From assembly GCA_965229725.1 (NCBI GenBank), contig OZ245923.1, positions 1 to 64,000 on the forward strand: a stretch of DNA of 64,000 nt, in the 5' to 3' direction. The notes below the pieces were generated by a model, which saw only the letters and a list, made by a program, of their open reading frames with translations, was not told the DNA's origin and did not search any database. Position 1 is the stretch's first letter. Each line of letters opens with the position of its first letter. Source of the DNA: Aquirickettsia sp965229725 (GTDB lineage: Bacteria; Pseudomonadota; Alphaproteobacteria; Rickettsiales; Midichloriaceae). This document shows, one piece after another, positions 36,426-44,765 of the stretch. A program made the translations under genes and the position numbers.

Positions 36426-38261
36426 TTACTCTTTAAAAATTTCATTATTTATAACAACCTTAAATTTATCTTTTAATTTTTTTAAAATATCTTTTAAAAT
36501 TAAGTCTTGTTCAATTTGATTTATTTGAGAATCGTACAACAATCTATGTTTTTCAATATCTTCTCGAGATGGTAAGTTAACATTTTTAAGCTTAGCTAAT
36601 AATACCTCACTATGTGAATAATCAATAAAGGGTTTTGTATAAAAATTAATTTTTAAATCAAAAATTAATTTATAAAAATCCAGGGGAATTTCATTGTTTA
36701 ATTTATTGCTTGCAAGGCTTATTTCAGTAGTTTTAGCCCTTGAAAAATCAAGAAGCTTTTTGTTAATTTCTGAATTAGCTCCATTTTTATCAGAAATTTT
36801 CATTCTATTTGTAAATGATGTCAATTCATTATGGTACCAAATTTGTTTCAGCTCCGATTTCAGATCGTTAAAATCTTGATTTTTTTCTGGTATTATTTCA
36901 TTTACTCTGAGAATACAAAATTTATTTGCATCAATCGGAAATATTTCACTTTGTCCATTTAATTTTGTATTAAAAGTATTTTCTACAAACAATTTACTTT
37001 TAGTAATATCACTATTTTCATCAATAAAATTAACAATTTCTGCTACATTTAATTTTTGATTATAATCCTTGGCAATTAATTCCAAATTTTTACCCTGCTT
37101 TAATTCATTCTGAATATTTTTAACAGCAGTTAAAAAGTTATTGAATTGTAAATCCTTTAAGTACTCTTCTTTTAATAAATCTTTTACTTCGTCAAAGCTT
37201 TTCTTTTTTTCTGGAATTATTTTTTCAATTTTAAAAATATATAACCCAAGTGGTGTTTCAATTATTTCACTTATTTCGCTTTCTTTCAGCTTAAAGAGCT
37301 TTTCTGAAATATCTTTATCAAAGTCCTCTATTGTTATTATTCCTAAATTATAATTATTAAAATTAGGAGCATATTGTTTTGCAATTTTTTTAAAATCCCC
37401 ACCTTTAACTATCTCATTTCTTGCTTTTTTGGCATCATCTAGGGAGCTAAATTGTATTTGCCTGATATCTCTTTTTTCAGAATCAGTAAATAAAAAACTC
37501 TTTTCGTTATAAATTTTTCTTAACTTTTCCTCATCTACTTGATTAGACTTATCTTGAAAAAATTCTGAAGAAATTAATACATATTCTATATTACGTTTTT
37601 CTGGAACTTTGAATCTTGCTTTATTTTTTTCGTAAATTAGCTTTAGTTGAGAATTACCTACTTCATTAGGAATTTTGAATGCAGCAAATGGTATCTTTAT
37701 TAACTCTACATCTCTAGTTTGTAATATGTCCTGCAAAACAACTTTAGTTAGACCTGGAATAACAGACTTATTTGTTGATACTGAATCTATAAGCGTGATC
37801 CTTATAATATCTTCTTTTAATTTATCAATAAATCCCTGCTCCGATACTCCATAACTCTTGATCGTTTTATCAAATATATCTTTATCAAATCTATTGTTTT
37901 TAAAAAATATGGGGATTTTTAAAATCTCCTTTTTAACCATATTATCATTCGCTACTATTCCCAATTTTTTTGCTTCCAGTAAGATTAAAGTACTGTCAAT
38001 AATATTTTGTAGTATATCACCCTTTAATCTATTGATATCGTTTTGGGATAAATCCCTGCCATGTTTAAGTCTAGATTCCTTGATACCTTCTTGGAATATT
38101 TTATTAACATAAAAAAAGGAGTATTCAACGTCTGCAATTTTTAGTGCATACGTCAATTCTTTCTTGTTAAAGACGCTCCCTAATCCACTAAAAACAAATG
38201 CTACTATTAGTATTAGTAGTAAAAACTTTATAACATTTTTAAATAACTTATTTTGAATCAC
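36426..38261 (-). CDS. ppiD: PpiD-like periplasmic peptidyl-prolyl isomerase/chaperone
   Basis: 611 residues, anchored by one N-terminal helix (about 10-28). A SurA-N chaperone region (HGRDLSQNDINRLKG, then IIDSTLILLEAKKLGI) is followed by a parvulin-like domain in the middle (RDIRQIQFSSLDDAKKARNE, then APNFNNYNLGIITIEDFD, then LGLYIFKIEKIIPEKKKSFD). It assists proteins leaving the Sec channel. Last of the rseP-bamA-skp-ppiD group; its start overlaps the skp stop by 14 bases. Its 3' end lies directly beside the IS remnant. Confidence 0.88.
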   Translation of the reverse strand: MIQNKLFKNVIKFLLLILIVAFVFSGLGSVFNKKELTYALKIADVEYSFFYVNKIFQEGIKESRLKHGRDLSQNDINRLKGDILQNIIDSTLILLEAKKLGIVANDNMVKKEILKIPIFFKNNRFDKDIFDKTIKSYGVSEQGFIDKLKEDIIRITLIDSVSTNKSVIPGLTKVVLQDILQTRDVELIKIPFAAFKIPNEVGNSQLKLIYEKNKARFKVPEKRNIEYVLISSEFFQDKSNQVDEEKLRKIYNEKSFLFTDSEKRDIRQIQFSSLDDAKKARNEIVKGGDFKKIAKQYAPNFNNYNLGIITIEDFDKDISEKLFKLKESEISEIIETPLGLYIFKIEKIIPEKKKSFDEVKDLLKEEYLKDLQFNNFLTAVKNIQNELKQGKNLELIAKDYNQKLNVAEIVNFIDENSDITKSKLFVENTFNTKLNGQSEIFPIDANKFCILRVNEIIPEKNQDFNDLKSELKQIWYHNELTSFTNRMKISDKNGANSEINKKLLDFSRAKTTEISLASNKLNNEIPLDFYKLIFDLKINFYTKPFIDYSHSEVLLAKLKNVNLPSREDIEKHRLLYDSQINQIEQDLILKDILKKLKDKFKVVINNEIFKE

Positions 38262-38811
38262 TGGCTTTACTTTGAGGTAAATTTACATCAATTGATTTTA
38301 GTTTCTTATTTATTTCCTTAATGACTTCATCTGTAATTTCTATAGATTCATTATTGTAAAGTACCATCCCTTTATCCAGAGCTACTGTCATGTGCTTTTT
38401 CTCAGATAAATTTTTAATAATGTCTGCTAAATTATCATTCAAAACTTTATTAATATTATTGAATTCCTTTTCAAGATTGACTCTTTGGTCGTAAAACTTT
38501 TTTTGCAAAATTTTCGCTTCCTTAGTTAATTCTTCTCTTTTTTTATTATATTCCTTTGCTGCTATAACATTTTTTTTATTCTCTAAATCTTCTGCTTTTT
38601 TAGAAAACTTCTCTTGCATTTCTCCAGCTTCTTTTTCAGATTTATTAAATTCACCTTCTATCACTTTTTTTGCTTCAACATAGGCAGTGCAGTTTTCAAT
38701 TATTTTATTGGTATCTATCACTCCAATTTTAACTTCAGCATGAAGTTCAGTTATACAAAATGCCAATAAAAAAAGCGGTAAAAATCTCAAAAACTTCATT
38801 TTAAACTCCAA
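38248..38811 (-). CDS. skp: Skp/OmpH periplasmic chaperone
   Basis: 187 residues with a signal peptide (about 1-25, ending LHAEV) and a long coiled coil of two antiparallel arms (EGEFNKSEKEAGEMQEKFSK to LQKKFYDQRVNLEKEFN). This is the usual Skp design that holds unfolded outer-membrane proteins. It lies 12 bases after bamA, as in many proteobacteria. Confidence 0.94.
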   Translation of the reverse strand: MEFKMKFLRFLPLFLLAFCITELHAEVKIGVIDTNKIIENCTAYVEAKKVIEGEFNKSEKEAGEMQEKFSKKAEDLENKKNVIAAKEYNKKREELTKEAKILQKKFYDQRVNLEKEFNNINKVLNDNLADIIKNLSEKKHMTVALDKGMVLYNNESIEITDEVIKEINKKLKSIDVNLPQSKASDSK

Positions 38812-38823
38812 AAAATATAATTA

Positions 38824-41196
38824 CTAAAAGTTTGTTCCAATACTAAATCTTACTCTTGACGTCTTGTCAAATGATTCTTTTCTATATGGTGTGCCATAAT
38901 CCAATCTTATAAAGCCAAGAGGCGAATCCCATACTAAACCAACACCGTAGGATGCTCTAATTTTCTTACTAGTATTTATGTATTCAGAACTTAAATTTCC
39001 ATTCTTACACAATGGCTCCGTGGCCTTTGGATTCTTTATACTAGAATCACATGTGCAATCTTTCCCCTCACACTTATATTTTGCTGCATCTGTGTCAAAT
39101 AAAGTACCAAAGTCAGTGAAGACAGCACCTTTCATTCCAAATTCCTCCGGTAGCCCTAGCGGGAATTGTATTTCAGCTGTACCTGCAAAAAACGTATTAC
39201 CTCCAAGTGAGTCTTGGTCATTATTTCCTGGATATTTTTTAACCCTTGGACCTATGCCTGATACATCAAAACCTCTGATATATTCCTCTCCGACAAAGAA
39301 GCTGTCATTAATGTTAACGTTGTTACCACCAATCCCTCTGATATTACCCGCTCTTCCAATCAAATTTAAAATGATGACATCTTTATATAATGGCTTAAAA
39401 TAACTTGCATGTAGCAAATTTTGCAAGTATTTCACATTACCACCAACTCCAGCAAAATTTTGTGTAAATTTAATGAGATAACCTTTTGTAGGGCTAATCC
39501 TACTATTTAATTTATCATATGAAATTGAGTGACCAATGGAGGATACACGTGTTTTATCTGGCTGAGCTTTTAAAAATATTGAGGCATCTTTACTTTTATC
39601 CGATTTTTCATTTTTTATAGAATAATTAATATTGTGATATAAATACTCATTAATATCATAACCCATTCTGAGCGTTAAACCTTTGCTTTTAGCGCTAAAA
39701 GAGCTTTGAGTTGACTTGTCTTGAGATGTTGTAAAAATATCAAATCCAACTGCTAAATTACGATCCATGAGCTTTGGTTCAGTAAAGCTGAAAGATATAT
39801 CTGAGCTTTTTTTAGCCTTGCTAAAATCAAATTCCACAATCTGCCCCTTACCTAAAAAATTATACTCAGATAAAGTTGTTGAACCTATTGCACCTGACGC
39901 AGTATTATAACCAATTGCAAAGCGCATAGAACCTGTAGATGTTTCCTTCACCTTGATATCCAAGTCTAATTTATCATATTCAGAAGTTGGCTTATTCTCA
40001 AATTCGACCGCGCTGAAGTAACCTAGATTAGCAACTTTTTGCTTAGATCTTTGAATTTTTGATAAATTGAATGGATCACCCTCATAGATTTTTAATTCTC
40101 TTCTAATAACCCTATCTAAGGTCCTTGTATTGCCAATTATATTGATATTTTTAACAAAGTATTTTGAGGTTTCATTAATAGTGTATTTTATGTCTACTGT
40201 TTTATTTTTTTCGTTCCTATCCAAAGTACGGTCCACATCTATAAAAGTATATCCCTTGTTTCCCATAAATGTTGTCATTCGATATGTGGTTTTATCAATT
40301 AAGGATTCATTGAATATCTCTCCCTCTTTATAGCTAACAAGCCTTTTTAATTCTGATTTTTCAATGTCCTTTATTTGACAATCAATCGATGATTTGCCAA
40401 AATTAAATCTCTCACCTTCGCTAATAATGTATGTTAATAAGAATGATTCTCCATTAGGAGTAATTTCTGAAGTAGAGGATTGAACTTTAAAATTAGCATA
40501 CCCTTCTTGCATATAATGCTCCTTAAGTAGCTCTTTGTCTAGCATAATCCTATCTTGATCATATAAATCACTGGAGGAGAACAACCTATACCAAGCTGCT
40601 TCTTTTGAAGCAATGACTCGTAATAATTCTTTTTGAGAAAATGCTTTGTTGCCATAAAAAACTATTTTTTTAATCTTTGGCTTTTCTCCTTCATTGATAA
40701 GAATTGTTATATCAACTGAATCTTGCCCATGTTTTTTAGAAGTGAAATAAGTTGAAGCGGAAAAATAACCCATTTTTTTATAGGTTGATTCTATTCGCTT
40801 AACGTCACTATCTAATTGAAATTTTGAGTAAATACTACCTTCTTTAATTTGCAGTTCCTTTTTAATTGTAGCTGATTTCAGTTTTTTGCTGCCCTCTATA
40901 TTAATTTTTCTGACTATTGGATTTTCTTCAATTTTAATAGTTATAATATTTTTCGAATTTTGTTTAATGGATATATCGTGAAAAAATCCTTGAGAATATA
41001 AATTCTTAACTGATTTATCAATATTTTCTTGGGTAATATTGTCCCCCAGTTTGAAATCCAAATAATATAAAATGGTATCTGTGGGAACTCTTTTGTTACC
41101 AATGACTTCAATTTTTTGAACACCTTCAAATGCTGCAACATTTAAAAACTGAAGTGAAAAAATAAATATAAAAACGAAATTTCTAACTACATTCAT
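38824..41196 (-). CDS. bamA: Outer-membrane protein assembly factor BamA
   Basis: Central subunit of the BAM machine. 790 residues: signal peptide, five POTRA domains (about 22-420; e.g. IEVIGNKRVPTDTIL, then KINIEGSKKLKSATI) and a 16-strand barrel ending in VRFSIGTNF with the C-terminal aromatic. A late loop holds four closely spaced cysteines (YKCEGKDCTCDSSI, then PLCKNG). It lies between rseP and skp. Confidence 0.97.
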   Translation of the reverse strand: MNVVRNFVFIFIFSLQFLNVAAFEGVQKIEVIGNKRVPTDTILYYLDFKLGDNITQENIDKSVKNLYSQGFFHDISIKQNSKNIITIKIEENPIVRKINIEGSKKLKSATIKKELQIKEGSIYSKFQLDSDVKRIESTYKKMGYFSASTYFTSKKHGQDSVDITILINEGEKPKIKKIVFYGNKAFSQKELLRVIASKEAAWYRLFSSSDLYDQDRIMLDKELLKEHYMQEGYANFKVQSSTSEITPNGESFLLTYIISEGERFNFGKSSIDCQIKDIEKSELKRLVSYKEGEIFNESLIDKTTYRMTTFMGNKGYTFIDVDRTLDRNEKNKTVDIKYTINETSKYFVKNINIIGNTRTLDRVIRRELKIYEGDPFNLSKIQRSKQKVANLGYFSAVEFENKPTSEYDKLDLDIKVKETSTGSMRFAIGYNTASGAIGSTTLSEYNFLGKGQIVEFDFSKAKKSSDISFSFTEPKLMDRNLAVGFDIFTTSQDKSTQSSFSAKSKGLTLRMGYDINEYLYHNINYSIKNEKSDKSKDASIFLKAQPDKTRVSSIGHSISYDKLNSRISPTKGYLIKFTQNFAGVGGNVKYLQNLLHASYFKPLYKDVIILNLIGRAGNIRGIGGNNVNINDSFFVGEEYIRGFDVSGIGPRVKKYPGNNDQDSLGGNTFFAGTAEIQFPLGLPEEFGMKGAVFTDFGTLFDTDAAKYKCEGKDCTCDSSIKNPKATEPLCKNGNLSSEYINTSKKIRASYGVGLVWDSPLGFIRLDYGTPYRKESFDKTSRVRFSIGTNF

Positions 41197-41203
41197 AATG
41201 CTT

Positions 41204-42379
41204 TTAGCCCAACAATAATTTTAATTTTTTAAAAACCTCTATAGCCTTCAAATCATTCCAGAAAGCTATGGACATCAATCCCATTAGCATAAAAAATCCG
41301 ACCTTAAAACAAAGAGCCTGAATTTTATAATTAACAGGTTTTCTGATAATCGCTTCTATTCCATAGAAAAACAAATGTCCTCCATCTAACATAGGTATTG
41401 GGAATAAATTTATTAGACCCAAATTCAGGGATATAATTGCAACAAAATATAATATTGCTATAAAACCCTGATTTGCCATACTTTCAGAGTATAAAGCAAT
41501 TTTGATGGGACCACCAATATCTTCTGTCCCACGCTTTAGGGTTATCATCTGCCAAATAGCCTTCAAAAACATGCAGGTCATATCCCTTACTTGGTAAAAA
41601 GAATTTTTAAAAGATTCTACTAACCCTACTTTTCTGAAAGAAAATTTTTCAAAAGCAACTCCAATCATACGTGTTTTAGCAGTTTCTCCAAATATATTTG
41701 TGTACTCTTCCTCCTTAGGTGAAATATTTATACTTAAATAATCTTTTTTGCGAATCACACCTATTTCTACACTTAAATTTTCATTTGTATCCAATTTTGA
41801 TTTCAAATCAATTATCGAATCTATTTTATCTCCATTAACATCACTGATTACATCTCCAATTTGCAAACCTGCAATTTGAGCAGGAGAATTTTGCTGTATA
41901 CCGGTGATCTCTGGTTTAAATTCTTTAACTCCACTATGCATTGATATAATAATGAAAATAGCAATTGTTAAAAGATAATTGGCAAGCGGCCCTCCAAAGA
42001 CAATTAAAGATTTTTGCCATAATTTCTTATGATGGAAAGATAATTTTTTTTCATTTTCTGAAAGAGCATCTATTTTCTCTTTGTCCGGAGTGCTTGCAGC
42101 CCCTTCATCTCCATACATTCTAACATAACCTCCAAGAGGTATAAGGGCAATTTGCCAAACAGTATCTTTACTATCTCTCCACTTCAATAGAGGCTTTCCA
42201 AATCCAATTGAGAATACTTCAATTTTCACCCCAAACAATCTAGCAAATAAAAAATGTCCTAATTCATGAATAAACACAATTGGTGTTAAGATAACTAAAA
42301 ACCAAAACAAGGGTTTGGCTGATGTGTACATAATAAATAAGGCTGGAGCTATAACTAGTAGCCAAAATAAAGCTTTCAT
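41204..42379 (-). CDS. rseP: RseP-type intramembrane metalloprotease
   Basis: Site-2 protease that cleaves within the membrane. 391 residues. The zinc site is HELGH (38-42), the third ligand is in FPIPMLDGGHLFF, and a PDZ domain lies in between (GIQQNSPAQIAGLQIGDVISD). Eight bases before bamA on the same strand. Its substrate here, perhaps an anti-sigma factor or signal-peptide remnants, is unknown. Confidence 0.95.
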   Translation of the reverse strand: MKALFWLLVIAPALFIMYTSAKPLFWFLVILTPIVFIHELGHFLFARLFGVKIEVFSIGFGKPLLKWRDSKDTVWQIALIPLGGYVRMYGDEGAASTPDKEKIDALSENEKKLSFHHKKLWQKSLIVFGGPLANYLLTIAIFIIISMHSGVKEFKPEITGIQQNSPAQIAGLQIGDVISDVNGDKIDSIIDLKSKLDTNENLSVEIGVIRKKDYLSINISPKEEEYTNIFGETAKTRMIGVAFEKFSFRKVGLVESFKNSFYQVRDMTCMFLKAIWQMITLKRGTEDIGGPIKIALYSESMANQGFIAILYFVAIISLNLGLINLFPIPMLDGGHLFFYGIEAIIRKPVNYKIQALCFKVGFFMLMGLMSIAFWNDLKAIEVFKKLKLLLG

Positions 42380-42529
42380 TGAAATATAAAATATTTATTG
42401 AATCTACTAAATAGCAATAAATGAATAACTTTACAATTGAAAATTTCAAACAAATGATTGCTTTTTAGTTTGATAGCTTTAAAATCTCAATAAGGCTATA
42501 ATAAGTTATCAAAATTTCTATTTAGAATT

Positions 42530-42808
42530 ATGCAAAATATAAAATACATATTTTTTATTACACTAGTTTTTCCTATAATTTTTAGTGGATGCTCAAAAAA
42601 GAATACTAACTATGGAACAACTGAAAAAAACTTTCAAAATAAACATTTTCCTAGAGATAATGAATTTATTATGAATGGAGGGTACAAAATAAAAGTACCG
42701 AAGAATCCATTTGTTAGTTCTAAGGAAGCTGTGGAAGTTTATAATAAAGATAGTAAAAATTCTCTTGCAGATGTTCCTAAAGTGCCAGAAAACTTGAAGA
42801 AAAACTAA
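42530..42808 (+). CDS. Small lipoprotein, unknown function
   Basis: 92 residues with a lipoprotein signal: hydrophobic stretch and lipobox IFSGC (C21). The mature part is short, polar and rich in Asn/Lys (PRDNEFIMNGGYKIKVPKNP). No family recognised. A 24-bp gap separates it from the glutamine-synthetase-like gene. Confidence 0.75.
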   Translation: MQNIKYIFFITLVFPIIFSGCSKKNTNYGTTEKNFQNKHFPRDNEFIMNGGYKIKVPKNPFVSSKEAVEVYNKDSKNSLADVPKVPENLKKN

Positions 42809-42832
42809 AATTTTACATAATAATGGATAACA

Positions 42833-43687
42833 ATGACATTATTAGACTTAAAAGATTTTAACAGCGAAATTGAAAAAGTCGCCTCACTATTGAAAGGCAA
42901 ATTCAATGTTATGCCTAAATTTGGTGTTGAAATAGAGTTTTATCTGAGGCATAAGATTGGTAAGTTAGCTAATGCAGAGCAAATTAATGCATTTAAGGAA
43001 GAGCTTCAAAGATGCGGTCTAGCGATCTCTGATGAGAAGGGGTTAGATCAATTTGAAACTCAGCTCAAAGCTTCAAGCAACTACTCGCAGCTAATCAAAT
43101 TAATTAAAGACACCAAACTTGATTTACAAAAAATTGCAAATAAGCTACACCTAAAAATCATATTTAGCCCGAAGCCATTTGTTGGAACATATGGTTCTAG
43201 CATGCATTTTCATCTAAGTTTATATAATAAGCATAATCATAATGTATTTTCTGACGATACCATAAGCACAAATAAATTTCTTAGCAATGTTATTAATTCA
43301 ATTCTATTAATACTAAATCAATCAATTTATCTGTTGTGCGGGGATGATTTGGAAGAATATAATAGATTTATGCCAAACTTTATGGCGCCAGTGAATTTAA
43401 GTTGGGGAAATAATAATCGAACCACAGCCATAAGAATTCCAGATAGTGATATCAATAGTAGAAGATTGGAATTTAGAGTTCCTTCTGCTTCATGCGATCC
43501 ACAGAAAGTTGTTTTTTTCTTGCTTGTTGCAGTTTTAAATGCCCTAACCAATCCAAAGGCAACAATAGACAGGGTATATGGCAATGCAGCTGATCCGCAA
43601 TATAAATTTAATGATTTATTTACTGATCCAACCGATGCAAAGGATAACTATGCTTTAGATGAAATTTATTCTAAGTTATGCATTTAA
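42833..43687 (+). CDS. Short glutamine-synthetase-family protein
   Basis: 284 residues. It corresponds to the catalytic barrel of glutamine synthetase: GVEIEFYLR (metal ligands), LDQFETQL, FSPKPFVGTYGSSMHFHLSL (metal histidine region), APVNLSWGNNNRTTAIRIP (arginine site) and SRRLEFRVP. The N-terminal beta-grasp domain of about 100 residues, which completes the active site between subunits, is missing, and the C-terminus ends early with no adenylylation segment. It could be a shortened enzyme with changed activity or a decaying gene, but the frame is fully open. Confidence 0.8.
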   Translation: MTLLDLKDFNSEIEKVASLLKGKFNVMPKFGVEIEFYLRHKIGKLANAEQINAFKEELQRCGLAISDEKGLDQFETQLKASSNYSQLIKLIKDTKLDLQKIANKLHLKIIFSPKPFVGTYGSSMHFHLSLYNKHNHNVFSDDTISTNKFLSNVINSILLILNQSIYLLCGDDLEEYNRFMPNFMAPVNLSWGNNNRTTAIRIPDSDINSRRLEFRVPSASCDPQKVVFFLLVAVLNALTNPKATIDRVYGNAADPQYKFNDLFTDPTDAKDNYALDEIYSKLCI

Positions 43688-43713
43688 TATGTGCTCTTCA
43701 GAGTGTGGGTTTT

Positions 43714-44643
43714 TTATGTACCATTTAGGTAAATTTTGATAATATTTGATAATAATTTAACAGCTTCTTCATATGGCCTTTGAAAACTATTTCTACCAAT
43801 TATTGAGCCATTGCCACCGCCTTGATTAATAGCATCTACTTCCTTATATATCTCATCTTCTGCTTTCGCAGAACCTCCTGAAAATACTACTAATCTTTTG
43901 CTAGCAAAGGCAACCTGCATAATATGTGCAACACGATTTTTCAGATTTTTATACGCATGCATTTCTTTTGAATAAATACTTACGGCTGATTGATCTTCTA
44001 TATCTTCGGATGGTAATTTTATTTTAATTATATTGGCGCCAATTAATGCTGCAATATGTGCTGCATAAGCAATAGTATCCAAAGCTGTTTCTCCTTTTTT
44101 AGTTAAATCTCCCCCCCTTGGATATGACCACACAATGGCAGCAAGTCCATATGATTTTGCCTCTGCTATCATTTCTGAAATTTCCTGTATCATTTCAAGT
44201 GAATTATCTGACCCTGGGTATATAGTAAAACCAATTGCAGTACATCCTAAATAGATGGCATCCTGTATACTCCCCGTAATAGATTGATTGGGTTCAATAT
44301 CCTTGTGCATCAGTGAATTTGAGCTATTGGCCTTAAGTATTAATGGGATTGTTCCGCGAAATTCATCAGAAATTGCTTCAAGCATTCCTTTTGGTGCTGC
44401 ATATGCATTTAAACCTGCATCTAATGCCAATCTCACATGATATTCTGGATCATATGCCGCTGGATTTACAGCAAAACTCTTAGCTGGACCATGCTCAAAG
44501 CCTTGATCAACTGGCAAAATTAGCATTTTACCAGTACCAGCTAATTTACCATTCATCAAAATTTTCACTAAATTAGACTTAACGGCAGGAGATTCATTCT
44601 CATAGCCTTTTAAAATTTTTTTTACATTTTCAGTTAGGTACAT
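43714..44643 (-). CDS. fbaB: Class I fructose-bisphosphate aldolase (DhnA/FbaB type)
   Basis: Cleaves or forms fructose-1,6-bisphosphate through a lysine Schiff base. 309 residues from ATG 44643; a TTG at 44658 would add five. Typical stretches are LPVDQGFEHGPAKSF, YPGSDNSLEMI, IIKIKLPSED (probable Schiff-base lysine region) and FSGGSAKAEDEI. In Rickettsiales relatives this enzyme serves gluconeogenesis; that is inferred here. Confidence 0.94.
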   Translation of the reverse strand: MYLTENVKKILKGYENESPAVKSNLVKILMNGKLAGTGKMLILPVDQGFEHGPAKSFAVNPAAYDPEYHVRLALDAGLNAYAAPKGMLEAISDEFRGTIPLILKANSSNSLMHKDIEPNQSITGSIQDAIYLGCTAIGFTIYPGSDNSLEMIQEISEMIAEAKSYGLAAIVWSYPRGGDLTKKGETALDTIAYAAHIAALIGANIIKIKLPSEDIEDQSAVSIYSKEMHAYKNLKNRVAHIMQVAFASKRLVVFSGGSAKAEDEIYKEVDAINQGGGNGSIIGRNSFQRPYEEAVKLLSNIIKIYLNGT

Positions 44644-44765
44644 ATAAATTCTTTTCAAAAACTTTTTCGAATGCTATTTGAATGTAAATATATTTTCAAC
44701 ATAAAAAATTATATCAGCAAAGCTTTATGCAAAATATGATGATAAAAGCTAGATATTAAAACTTT

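Noticed and set aside
43681..43720. Terminator between the glutamine-synthetase-like gene and fbaB (CTCTTCAGAG then T-run)
   Set aside because: The stem is only about four pairs, too weak to call.
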